Positions 1 through 7,168 are shown, counted from the first letter of the stretch. The stretch is 11,557 nt of DNA from Wagnerdoeblera sp046292685 (GCF_046292685.1 NZ_JBKBQM010000072.1:1-11557); one strand, 5' to 3'. Translations and numbers: made by a program. The notes: generated by a model not told the origin, from the letters alone.

Positions 1-49
1 GGGGGGGGGCGCGGCGCGGGCTGCGGCCCCCTTTCGCATGCGGCCGGCC

Positions 50-96
50 CCGGGGCGCTGCCCCGGACCCCGGGATATTTGCATCAAGGTGAAACG
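50..96 (+). repeat. Palindromic intergenic repeat, copy A, overlapping the pseI 3' end
   Basis: A GC-rich hairpin (7-bp stem 50-56 with 60-66, 3-nt loop GCT) is followed by a GGACC spacer and the block gggatatttg...tcaaggtgaaa (about 72-94). The same block occurs at 5696-5719 and, inverted, at 5732-5755, and the 5659-5719 copy also begins with a GGGGC-TCT-GCCCC hairpin, so this is one repeat family with a shared modular layout. From memory, very similar elements are common between genes in Rhodobacteraceae; this was not checked by search. The pseI stop codon (84-86) lies inside the block. No T-tract follows on the minus strand, so it is not a canonical intrinsic terminator, although it sits where the pse operon should end. 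Confidence 0.7.
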
Positions 97-1169
97 GGAG
101 GGGGGCCGGGCGGGAAGCCTTCGATATCCTCCAGCCGGACCGGGGTTTCGGCCTGCACGTCGGCCCGCACCCGGCGGCCCAGGATGCTGTCGAGGTGCTT
201 GGGCGCTGCGCCGAAGCCGGGCCGCACCGAGCGGACATCGGCCGGGGTGATGATCTGGCCGGCCTTGAGGTCGCGCACGAAATAGAGCGAGCGCCGGAAC
301 ACCGCGTTGCCGCGTTCCGACGACTTGCGCCCGTAATCCACCCGGCCGAGCGCCGCCCAGGCCGTGCGCGTGGCGCTGCACAGTTGCGCCAGTTCCGGCG
401 GTTCCAGCGAAAAGCTGTCGTCCGGGCCGCCGCCGTTGCGGTCCAGCGTCACGTGTTTTTCCACGATGGCGGCGCCCAGGGCCACCGCCGCGATGGCGGT
501 GGTGTTGTCGAGCGTGTGGTCCGACAGGCCGGTGACCAGGCCGAAGCGCGCCGCCATGTCGGGCAGGGTGCGCAGGTTGTAATCCTCGGGCGGGGCAGGG
601 TAGCCCGAAACGCAGTGCAGGATCGCCAGGTGCCGGCAACCGCCGTCGCGCGCGGCCTGGATCGCCTCGGCGATTTCCTCGGCATCGGCCATGCCGGTGG
701 AGACGATCAGCGGCTTGCCGGTGGCGGCGGCATAGCGGATCAGCGCGAGGTCCACCGCCTCGAAGCTGGCGATCTTGTAGGCGGGGGCGCCCAGATCCTC
801 CAGCAGATCGACGGCGGTGCTGTCGAAGGGCGAGGAAAACATCGTCAGCCCGCGCGCCCTGGCCCGCTGGAACAGCGCCGGGTGCCAGTCCCAGGGGGTG
901 TGGGCGGACTGGTAGAGATCGTGCAGGCTTTGCCCGGCCCATTTGCCGGAGGAGATCCAGAAGTCCGGGCGCGCGGAACGCAGGGTGATCGTGTCGGCGG
1001 TGTAGGTCTGGATCTTGACCGCGTCTGCCCCGGCGGCGGCGGCGGCGTCGATGATGGCGAAGGCGGCATCGAGGCTGCCGTTGTGGTTGGCCGACAGTTC
1101 CGCGATGACGTAGGGCGGATGCGCGGGGCCGATGGCGCGGCCGGCGATGGCGATTTCGGGCTGGGTCAT
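84..1169 (-). CDS. pseI: Pseudaminic acid synthase PseI (NeuB/SAF family)
   Basis: 361 aa. It condenses 2,4-diacetamido-2,4,6-trideoxy-L-altrose with phosphoenolpyruvate to give pseudaminic acid in the cytoplasm. The N-terminal NeuB TIM barrel spans roughly residues 1-275, with VIAELSANHNG at 21-31, KIQTY at 52-56, SSPFD at 112-116, SDHT at 216-219 and EKH at 237-239, all typical of sialic-acid-synthase enzymes. An SAF antifreeze-like domain follows at about 290-350 (FRRSLYFVRD, GRRV). The frame stays open upstream to 1370, but the ATG at 1169 has an AAGGAG ribosome site and begins the conserved sequence, so it is chosen. It lies 52 nt after the pseG-pseH stop and is the last gene of the operon. 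The proline-rich tail ends in VSP encoded by repeat copy A. The Pse rather than Neu/Leg assignment rests on the PseB, PseC and PseG genes beside it. Confidence 0.93.
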   Translation of the reverse strand: MTQPEIAIAGRAIGPAHPPYVIAELSANHNGSLDAAFAIIDAAAAAGADAVKIQTYTADTITLRSARPDFWISSGKWAGQSLHDLYQSAHTPWDWHPALFQRARARGLTMFSSPFDSTAVDLLEDLGAPAYKIASFEAVDLALIRYAAATGKPLIVSTGMADAEEIAEAIQAARDGGCRHLAILHCVSGYPAPPEDYNLRTLPDMAARFGLVTGLSDHTLDNTTAIAAVALGAAIVEKHVTLDRNGGGPDDSFSLEPPELAQLCSATRTAWAALGRVDYGRKSSERGNAVFRRSLYFVRDLKAGQIITPADVRSVRPGFGAAPKHLDSILGRRVRADVQAETPVRLEDIEGFPPGPPPVSP

Positions 1170-1176
1170 GGGCAGG

Positions 1177-1182
1177 CTCCTT
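1177..1182 (-). promoter_or_regulatory. Ribosome binding site fixing the pseI start
   Basis: AAGGAG on the minus strand, seven bases before the ATG at 1169. It favours this start over the longer open frame reaching 1370, whose first 67 codons would overlap the acetyltransferase part of the upstream gene and encode low-complexity sequence. It is the strongest ribosome site in the pse operon, and pseI is the only gene in it with a real gap in front rather than tight coupling. Confidence 0.8.
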
Positions 1183-1221
1183 TGCGCCGGATGTGGCCGG
1201 GCCGGGGCGCGGATGCAAGGG

Positions 1222-2733
1222 TCACAGCAACCGCTCGAACCGCAGGAAGCCGTCGCCGCCGCGCGCCGGGGTATAGCCGGCCCGCCGGAACAGCCGCAGC
1301 GAGGCTTCGTTGGCGGTGGCGACCTCGGCCACCAGGCGGGTGATGCCGTGGCGCCGCGCGAAGGGGCCAAGAAAGGCCAGCGCCCGCTGGCCGTAGCCGC
1401 GCCCGCGCATGCCGGGGCGCAAGAGGATCGAGACCGTGGCGCGGCTGCCCTGCACGTCCAGCCGCAGATGCGCCACCCGCCGCTCGCTTTCGGCGATCAG
1501 CATATGGCGCGTGGGGTCGGCCAGGGCGCGGGCGAACCAGGCCAGATGGTCGGGCAAGGGCGGGTTGGGCCCGGCGCGGAAATGTTCGGGCGGCAGCGTT
1601 TCGCGCCAGCGCCAGACCGCCTCGGCGTCGGCCATGCTGGCCGGGCGCAGGCGCAGCGGGTGTTCGATGGCCTCGACCACCCGTTCGGTGCCGCGCCCGT
1701 CGCAGATGGCGGCGGCGGTGGCGGCCATGCCCGCGCGTTCCGCCGGGTCGGCCAGGCGGGCCAGCGCCGCGGCCAGGCGCGCCGGCATCCCGGGGTCTTC
1801 GGCACGGCCCAGGGCGATGCCCGCCCCGGCACGGTCCAGCGCCGCGGTGCCGTCGATCTGGTTGTCGGCCAGCACCAGCATCAGCGTGGGCAGCGCCAGG
1901 GTGCAGCGTTCCCAGGCGGTGCCGCCCGCCGCGCCGATGGCGAGGTCGGCTGCCAGCATCGGCCCGGTCATGTCCGACAGGCCCGAAAGCACCCGGCAGG
2001 GAAAGGGCAGCGTCGCCGCCAGGGCCGAAACCGCCGCAAGGTGCGGGGCCGCGGCGCCCATGACCACGGTGGCCTCCAGCCCCGGCGGGCGGGCAGAGGC
2101 CGCCAGCGCCTGCAGCACCCGGGCGGTGGCATTGTCGCGGTCCACCCCGCCCATGGCGATCAGGACGTGGCGCAAGGGCCCTTGCGGCCGGGCCAGCGCC
2201 GCCGCCCGCGCCGCGGCGAATTCGGGGCGCAGCAGCGCATAGGTCGTGCCCATCAACCGCTCGGCGCCTTCGGGCATCAGCGCATCGTAATCGCGCGGGA
2301 AACGGCCGTAATTCGGATCCACCAGCAGGTCGCAGGCATGGGCGCGGTCGGCCAGATCGTCGATGGCCACCAGCCGGCAGCCGAAGGGGCGCGCCGCGAT
2401 CTGCCAGCGGGCATCGAAGGCGTAATGGTCCACCACCAGCACCTGCGCGTCGCCGGCGTGGTTGCGCGTTTCGGCCGCGTCCACGGCCCAGGGCACGCCG
2501 GCCCAGGCCGCATGCGCCGGGCCGTCGGCCAGCGGCGCGCCCGGCGCCGGGGCCGGCAGCACGGTCACGGGGAACTCCTCGGCGATGCGGGCGTTCAGGT
2601 TGCCGGGCAGGTCGCGGCAAAGGAAACGGCAGTCGTGCCCATGCGCGGCCAGCGCGCGCGCCAGCGTCAGGCAGCGCATGATGTGGCCGGTGCCGATATC
2701 GGCCGAGGCATCGGCCCGCAGCACGATCTTCAT
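1222..2733 (-). CDS. pseG: Fused UDP-sugar hydrolase / N-acetyltransferase (PseG-PseH)
   Basis: 503 aa, against about 275-350 aa for PseG alone. Residues 1-355 are PseG, a GT-B-like hydrolase that removes UDP from UDP-2,4-diacetamido-2,4,6-trideoxy-beta-L-altrose. The N-terminus carries RADAS and DIGTGHIMRC with His17, the position of the catalytic histidine in the family. DPNYGR (139-144) and the nucleotide-site motif GAAGGTAWE (267-275) are also visible. Residues 360-500 are a GNAT acetyltransferase with the PseH-like opening WRWRETLPPEHF and the acetyl-CoA loop RPGMRGRGYGQ (439-449). PseH acetylates N4 just before the PseG step, and no separate pseH lies in the operon, so the GNAT domain most likely fills that role (inference). 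The start shares an ATGA overlap with the pseF stop, with AAGGTG upstream. The frame is open further upstream to 3453, but that part lies over pseF and is a shadow. Confidence 0.92.
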   Translation of the reverse strand: MKIVLRADASADIGTGHIMRCLTLARALAAHGHDCRFLCRDLPGNLNARIAEEFPVTVLPAPAPGAPLADGPAHAAWAGVPWAVDAAETRNHAGDAQVLVVDHYAFDARWQIAARPFGCRLVAIDDLADRAHACDLLVDPNYGRFPRDYDALMPEGAERLMGTTYALLRPEFAAARAAALARPQGPLRHVLIAMGGVDRDNATARVLQALAASARPPGLEATVVMGAAAPHLAAVSALAATLPFPCRVLSGLSDMTGPMLAADLAIGAAGGTAWERCTLALPTLMLVLADNQIDGTAALDRAGAGIALGRAEDPGMPARLAAALARLADPAERAGMAATAAAICDGRGTERVVEAIEHPLRLRPASMADAEAVWRWRETLPPEHFRAGPNPPLPDHLAWFARALADPTRHMLIAESERRVAHLRLDVQGSRATVSILLRPGMRGRGYGQRALAFLGPFARRHGITRLVAEVATANEASLRLFRRAGYTPARGGDGFLRFERLL

Positions 2734-3407
2734 GCCTGCAACACCTTGAACAGCGCCTCGGCGCGGACCCAGTCTTCGGGCGTGTCGATATCCTGCACGC
2801 GGTGGCGAGGCAGGGCCAGGCCGCGGGCGCCGGGGCCGAAGACCGGCACCCCGGCAGCCCAGGTCGCCGCCCGCGCCCAGTAGAACTGGCCGGCGTCGTG
2901 CCAGGCTTCTTCCAGGTCCTGGCTGCGGGTGGTCATCTGCGCGGGGTCCATCATCTCGATCCTTCCGTCGGGATGGTGCCGCAAGGCGCGCTGGATCGGA
3001 AAGGGAAAAGTGGTGACCGACACGACATAGGTCGCATCCGGGGCCAGCTGCGCCAGCCCCGCCGCCAGGTCGCCGGGCTGCACCATCGGCGCGGTGGCAT
3101 AAAGGCAGCAGACGGCGTCGTCGTCCGCCAGCCCCAGCGCCTGCACCGCATGGGCGACCACCGGCACGGTCGGCGTGTGGTCGCCCGCCAGCGCGGCAGG
3201 GCGCAGGAATGGCACCTCGGCGCCCTCGGCGCGAGCGACCGCGGCGATCTCGGCATCGTCGGTCGAAACCACGATCCGGTCGAACACGCCCGCCGCGCGC
3301 GCCGCCGCGATCGACCAGCCGATCATCGGGCGCCCGGCGAAGGTGGCGATGTTCTTGCGCGGGATCCGCTTCGATCCGCCCCGGGCCGGGATCACGCACA
3401 GCGTCAT
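2730..3407 (-). CDS. pseF: Pseudaminic acid cytidylyltransferase
   Basis: 225 aa, close to the usual 230 or so. It transfers CMP from CTP to pseudaminic acid, giving the activated CMP-sugar used by glycosyltransferases. The N-terminal nucleotide-binding signature IPARGGSKRIPRKNI (residues 6-20) is the hallmark of the CMP-sialic acid synthetase family, followed by GRPMIGWSI and VVSTDDAEIA. It starts in a 4-nt ATGA overlap with the pseC stop and ends in another ATGA overlap with pseG-pseH, so the three genes are probably translationally coupled. Sequence alone cannot separate PseF from NeuA or LegF with certainty; the neighbouring pseB, pseC and pseG make PseF the best call. Confidence 0.92.
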   Translation of the reverse strand: MTLCVIPARGGSKRIPRKNIATFAGRPMIGWSIAAARAAGVFDRIVVSTDDAEIAAVARAEGAEVPFLRPAALAGDHTPTVPVVAHAVQALGLADDDAVCCLYATAPMVQPGDLAAGLAQLAPDATYVVSVTTFPFPIQRALRHHPDGRIEMMDPAQMTTRSQDLEEAWHDAGQFYWARAATWAAGVPVFGPGARGLALPRHRVQDIDTPEDWVRAEALFKVLQA

Positions 3408-4549
3408 GCCAGCGCCCGCTCCAGCGCGGCGATGACCCGGTCCTGGTCGGCATCGCTCAGCCCGGCATAAAGCGGAATCGAGATCGCCTCGGCGTAATAG
3501 CGTTCGGCCTGGGGGAACTGGCCGGGGGCGAAACCCATGGCGCGATAGAAGGGCTGGGTGTGCACGGGGATGTAATGCAGGTTCACCCCGATGCCGTCGG
3601 CGCGCAAAGCCTCGAACACCGCCTTGTGGCGGGCGGCCTCGACCCGCACCACGTAAAGGTGCCAGGCCGATTCCACATCCGCCGGCGGCGCCGGGCGCAC
3701 CAGCGGCAGGTTGCCCAGCATCCGGTCATAGCGCGCGGCAAGCTGGCGGCGGCGGGCGACAAAGGCTTGCAGCCGGCCCATCTGGCTCAGGCCCAGGGCG
3801 GCCTGCATCTCGGTCATGCGATAGTTGTAGCCCAGGGCGACCTGCTGGTAATACCACGGGCCGTCGGGGGCATGGGTCATCTCGGCCGGGTCGCGGGTGA
3901 TGCCGTGGCTGCGCGCCAGCTCCATCGCGCGGGCCAGCTTCGCATCCTGCGTGGTGGCCAGTCCGCCTTCGGCGGTGGTGATGATCTTGACCGGGTGAAA
4001 GCTGAACACGCAGATGTCGCTGTGCCGGCAGTCGCCCACCGGGCGGCCTTCGTGCGTGGCGCCGATGGAATGGCTGGCATCCTCGATCACCTTCGCGCCA
4101 TAGGCGCGGGCCAGACGGCCGATTTCGGCCATGTCGGCCGACTGCCCGCACAGATGCACCGGCACGATGACCTTGGGCAGCCGCCCGGCGGCCGCGGCGG
4201 CTTCCAGCTTTGCGGCCAGCGCCTTCGGGCACATCGTCCAGCGCACCGGGTCGATATCGACGAAATCGACCGCAGCGCCGCAGTAAAGCGCGCAGTTGGC
4301 GCTGGCGACGAAGGTGGTGGGCACCGTCCACAGCATATCGCCCGGCCCCAGCCCCAGCGCCAGGCAGGCGATGTGCAAGGCGGAGGTGGCCGAGTTCACC
4401 GCCACCGCATGGGCCGCGCCCACCTGCGCGGCCACCGCCGCCTCGAACCGCGGCACCATCGGGCCTTGCGTCAGGTAATCCGACCGCAGCACGGCCACGA
4501 CCGCGGCGATGTCGTCGTCCGAAATGTCCTGCCGGCCATAGGGGATCAT
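3404..4549 (-). CDS. pseC: UDP-4-amino-4,6-dideoxy-L-AltNAc transaminase PseC
   Basis: 381 aa, normal for the DegT/DnrJ/EryC1 aminotransferase family. It is PLP-dependent and puts an amino group on C4 of the 4-keto sugar made by PseB, probably from glutamate. Visible motifs are IPYGRQDISDDDI at the N-terminus, the substrate-loop NSATSALHIACLALG (52-66), the PLP-ring aspartate in VIEDASHSIGA (Asp157), and the Schiff-base lysine in SFHPVKIITTAEGG (Lys188). YNYRMTEMQAALGL (241-254) and NLHYIPVHTQPFY (323-335) are typical PseC-like C-terminal motifs. The ATG at 4549 is one base after the pseB stop. Upstream in-frame sequence to 4639 overlaps pseB and is not conserved-looking, so the shorter start is used. 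The stop overlaps the pseF start by four bases. Confidence 0.95.
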   Translation of the reverse strand: MIPYGRQDISDDDIAAVVAVLRSDYLTQGPMVPRFEAAVAAQVGAAHAVAVNSATSALHIACLALGLGPGDMLWTVPTTFVASANCALYCGAAVDFVDIDPVRWTMCPKALAAKLEAAAAAGRLPKVIVPVHLCGQSADMAEIGRLARAYGAKVIEDASHSIGATHEGRPVGDCRHSDICVFSFHPVKIITTAEGGLATTQDAKLARAMELARSHGITRDPAEMTHAPDGPWYYQQVALGYNYRMTEMQAALGLSQMGRLQAFVARRRQLAARYDRMLGNLPLVRPAPPADVESAWHLYVVRVEAARHKAVFEALRADGIGVNLHYIPVHTQPFYRAMGFAPGQFPQAERYYAEAISIPLYAGLSDADQDRVIAALERALA

Positions 4550-4550
4550 G

Positions 4551-5549
4551 TCAGATCGCCCCGATCCTGGCGCGGTTCGCCGCGATCCAGGCGGCCAGCG
4601 CCTCGGGCGCCATCCAGGCGGGGTTGGTATCGCTGGCATAGGTGAAGCCCTCGGGCACCTTGACCCCGTCCTTGATCCGCGCCGGGCTGGCCGACCAGTT
4701 GTGAATCGCCGGCAGGATCTTGAAATGCTCGGGGTATTCGTAGGTGTAGGGCGCGTCCTCGGCCCCGATCATCTGTTCGTGCAGCTTTTCGCCGGGGCGG
4801 ATGCCCACGATTTCGTGCCGGGCCTCGGGCGCCACCACGCGCGCGATGTCGATGATGTTCATCGAGGGGATCTTTTTCACGTAGATCTCGCCGCCTTCCA
4901 TGTCCTCGAAGGCGTGCCAGACCAGTTCCACCCCCTGCTCCAGGCTGATCATGAACCGCGTCATCCGCGCATCGGTGATCGGCAGCACCCCCTTGTCGGC
5001 AATCGACAGGAAGAACGGAATGACCGACCCGCGCGACCCCATGACATTGCCGTAGCGCACCACGGAAAACCGCGTGCCATGTTCGCCGCCATAGGAATTG
5101 GAGGCGACGAACAGCTTGTCCGACGCCAGTTTCGACGCGCCATAAAGGTTGATCGGGCTGGAGGCCTTGTCGGTGGACAGCGCCACCACCCGCTTGACGC
5201 CGCTGTCGATGCAGGCGTCGATCAGGTTCATAGCGCCCATGACATTGGTCTTGATGCATTCGAAGGGGTTGTATTCCGCCGTCGGCACGATCTTGGTGGC
5301 GGCGGCGTGCACCACGTAATCCACCCCGCGCAAGGCACGATAGAGCCGCTCGCGGTCGCGCACGTCGCCGATGAAGAACCGCACCCGCGGATCGTCGCCG
5401 TAAAGCCTGGCCATTTCCCACTGCTTCATCTCGTCGCGCGACAGGATGATGAGCTTGCGGGGGTTGTAGCGCGCCAGCGTCATCGGCACGAAGGCGTGCC
5501 CGAACGATCCTGTGCCGCCGGTGACGAGAATGGTGGAATTGGAAAGCAT
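4551..5549 (-). CDS. pseB: UDP-GlcNAc 4,6-dehydratase (5-inverting) PseB
   Basis: 332 aa, the usual size. It is an extended short-chain dehydrogenase (FlaA1 type) that catalyses the first committed step, converting UDP-GlcNAc to UDP-2-acetamido-2,6-dideoxy-beta-L-arabino-hex-4-ulose with NADP. The Rossmann motif TGGTGSFG is at about 11-18. The catalytic segment STDKASSPINLYGASKLASDK places the DK pair that marks the inverting dehydratases and the YxxxK motif (YGASK). It is the first gene of the pse operon, separated by 277 bp from the preceding gene. The frame is open to 6026, but the extra residues cross the intergenic repeats and the kdtA 3' end, so the ATG at 5549 is preferred. Only a weak ribosome site (GGACGG) precedes it, and I see no convincing promoter hexamers. 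Confidence 0.95.
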   Translation of the reverse strand: MLSNSTILVTGGTGSFGHAFVPMTLARYNPRKLIILSRDEMKQWEMARLYGDDPRVRFFIGDVRDRERLYRALRGVDYVVHAAATKIVPTAEYNPFECIKTNVMGAMNLIDACIDSGVKRVVALSTDKASSPINLYGASKLASDKLFVASNSYGGEHGTRFSVVRYGNVMGSRGSVIPFFLSIADKGVLPITDARMTRFMISLEQGVELVWHAFEDMEGGEIYVKKIPSMNIIDIARVVAPEARHEIVGIRPGEKLHEQMIGAEDAPYTYEYPEHFKILPAIHNWSASPARIKDGVKVPEGFTYASDTNPAWMAPEALAAWIAANRARIGAI

Positions 5550-5658
5550 GGAACCGTCCGGACAAGGGGCCGCCGACTGGCGGATCGCGCACAGGGTTAC
5601 AGGCTTTTGCCGGGGTTTTCCACCCGTCCGGGGCGCGGCCCCCGGCCCCGGCGTCGCG

Positions 5659-5719
5659 GGGGCTCTGCCCCGTCTTCGCTGCGCGAAGACTCCCCGGGAT
5701 ATTTGGGTCAAGGTGAAAG
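5659..5719 (+). repeat. Palindromic intergenic repeat, copy B
   Basis: Three modules in order: a GGGGC-TCT-GCCCC hairpin (5659-5671), a perfect 8-bp hairpin GTCTTCGC-TGC-GCGAAGAC (5672-5690), then the block gggatatttgggtcaagg...aag (5696-5719). The first and third modules match copy A at the left end of the window; the middle hairpin is absent there. It lies in the gap between kdtA and pseB, on the strand opposite to the genes. Confidence 0.75.
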
Positions 5720-5755
5720 CAAGCCGCGCCCCTTTCACCTTGATCCAAATATCCC
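5696..5755. repeat. Long inverted repeat formed by copies B and C
   Basis: Arms 5696-5719 and 5732-5755 are each 24 nt and complementary at 23 positions. The only mismatch is G5707 against T5744, which would be a G-U pair in a plus-strand RNA. The loop is 12 nt (5720-5731). It sits between the wza-kdtA pair and the pse operon. A transcript running from kdtA into pseB would form a strong stem here. There is no U-tract, so it may act as an RNA-processing or decay barrier or an attenuator rather than a classic terminator; that role is inferred. Confidence 0.85.
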
Positions 5756-5768
5756 CGCCGGAGGCATC
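5732..5768 (-). repeat. Palindromic intergenic repeat, copy C (inverted relative to B)
   Basis: Read on the minus strand it is GATGCCTCCGGCGGGG followed by atatttggatcaaggtgaaag, the same core as copies A and B but with a different 5' module. It lies 58 bases downstream of the kdtA stop and faces copy B head to head. From memory, the CCTCCGGCGGGG lead-in followed by this core is also a recurrent Rhodobacteraceae intergenic form. Confidence 0.7.
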
Positions 5769-5826
5769 CGACGGCTGGTGCCGCAGCGCTGCCGTGGCCG
5801 CGAAGGGGCCGCCATCGCCGCCCGGG

Positions 5827-7155
5827 TCAGGGGCCGAGCAGCGGGCGCAATGCGTCCAGGGTCCGGGTGGCGGCGCCGGTCTGGGTGGCGGCAAAGGCGC
5901 GGGCGCCTGCGGCCATGCGGGCCAGGGCCGCGCGGTCGGCGAAAAGGGCGGCGATGCGGGCTTCGAGCGCGGCCGCGTCGGGCAGGCTGGCAAAGCCGCC
6001 CATCGCGGCGGCCGGTTCGGCGGCAAAGGCGATGCCGTAGATCGACGGCCCCATCACCACCGGGCGGCCGAGGGCCATCGGCTCCATGATGTTGTGCCCG
6101 CCGTCGTCCGTCAGCGAGGCGCCGACGAAGACAAGATCGGCCATCGGATACCAGACGTTCATCTCGCCGGTCGAATCGCCCAGCAGCACCTGCGTTCCGG
6201 CTGGCAGCTCGGCAGCGCCAAGCGGGCCGAGGGCGCTGCGCCGGGCGATTGCGAACCCCGCCTCGGTCAGCGCGCGGGCCACGGCATCGAAGCGCTGCGG
6301 GCTGCGCGGGGCCCAGACCAGGCGCAGGCCTTCCAGCCCCGGGCGGGCGCGCAAGGCCTGCACCAGGGCGAGAAGCGCCGGCTCCTCGTCCTTGACCGAC
6401 GAGGCGATCATCAGCACCGGCGCATCGGCGGGCCAGGCGGCGCGCAGCCGCTGACCGGCGGCGACCTGCGCGGGGTCGATCCACTGGTCGTATTTCAGCT
6501 CGCCCACCACGGCGATGCGCGAGGGTTCCACCCCCAGCGACTGATAGCGGCTGCGGTAGGCCTCGGTCCGGGTGCAGATGCGGTCGAACAGCCGGTAATG
6601 CCCCAGAAGCCAGCGCCGCAGCCGGCCGCGCCCCTGCATCGACTGGTCCAGCAGGTTGCCGTTCACCATCGCCACCGGCACGCCGGCCCGCCGGCAGCCG
6701 CGCAGCATGGCGGGCCACAGCTCGATCTCGGCCACCAGCAGCGCGCGGGGCCGCGCCCGGGCCAGGAACAGCCGCACCGCCCAGTCGAGATCGGCCGGCA
6801 CATGCCGCGCGGTGACCCGCGGTTCGGTGCCGAACAGGCGCCGCGCCTCGGCCAGACCGGCGGGGGATTGCGAGGTGAGCAGCACGTGGTGCCCGGCCTC
6901 CAGCAGGCGGCGCACCAGCGGCGAGACGGCCCGCGTTTCCCCCAGCGAGGCGGCATAGACCCAGATCGCCCCGCCCGGGCCCGCGGGCCCCAGGCCGAAG
7001 CGGTGCGACAAGTGCGCGAGGTGCGCGGGTTCCTTGCGCGCTCGCCAGACCAGCGCCAGCAGCAGCAGCGGCAGCGCCAGATGCGCCAGCAGTTGCAGCG
7101 CCGCGTACATCAGCCGCGCGGCCGGGCTCAGCGGATCGTCGATGCCTGCCGCCAT
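5827..7155 (-). CDS. waaA: 3-deoxy-D-manno-octulosonic acid (Kdo) transferase family protein
   Basis: 442 aa, GT30 family (WaaA/KdtA, about 425 aa). It transfers Kdo from CMP-Kdo, normally onto lipid A precursor at the inner face of the cytoplasmic membrane. A membrane anchor lies at residues 16-38, followed by RARKEP. The catalytic-glutamate motif is YAASLGE (67-73, Glu73), where the family usually has histidine in the first position. EIELWP (143-148), GDSTGEMNVWYPMAD (326-340) and GGHNIMEP (352-359) match the C-terminal CMP-Kdo domain. The start is uncertain: Met16 (7110) begins nearer to the usual family N-terminus, and neither has a clear ribosome site. It begins 13 nt after the wza stop, so the two are probably cotranscribed. 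It could be a second WaaA-like enzyme rather than the lipid A one. Confidence 0.88.
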   Translation of the reverse strand: MAAGIDDPLSPAARLMYAALQLLAHLALPLLLLALVWRARKEPAHLAHLSHRFGLGPAGPGGAIWVYAASLGETRAVSPLVRRLLEAGHHVLLTSQSPAGLAEARRLFGTEPRVTARHVPADLDWAVRLFLARARPRALLVAEIELWPAMLRGCRRAGVPVAMVNGNLLDQSMQGRGRLRRWLLGHYRLFDRICTRTEAYRSRYQSLGVEPSRIAVVGELKYDQWIDPAQVAAGQRLRAAWPADAPVLMIASSVKDEEPALLALVQALRARPGLEGLRLVWAPRSPQRFDAVARALTEAGFAIARRSALGPLGAAELPAGTQVLLGDSTGEMNVWYPMADLVFVGASLTDDGGHNIMEPMALGRPVVMGPSIYGIAFAAEPAAAMGGFASLPDAAALEARIAALFADRAALARMAAGARAFAATQTGAATRTLDALRPLLGP

Positions 7156-7168
7156 GCCGGCCGCGGGC

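Noticed and set aside
1..9. Run of nine G at the window edge
   Set aside because: A short homopolymer at an arbitrary cut in GC-rich DNA; it could also be a sequencing-sensitive site, but nothing supports a function.
1132..2883. 583-codon plus-strand frame opposite pseI and pseG-pseH
   Set aside because: Same GC-driven shadow effect; composition is Arg/Gly/Gln/His-rich and the opposite strand has clear enzyme motifs.
5550..5640. A pseB promoter in the less GC-rich patch around 5595-5630
   Set aside because: TGTAAC-like and GGAAAA-like stretches occur but no pair of hexamers has acceptable sequence and spacing.
5550..6026. N-terminal extension of the pseB open frame
   Set aside because: It runs through the intergenic repeats and the kdtA 3' end; the Rossmann motif of PseB lies right after the ATG at 5549, as in the family.
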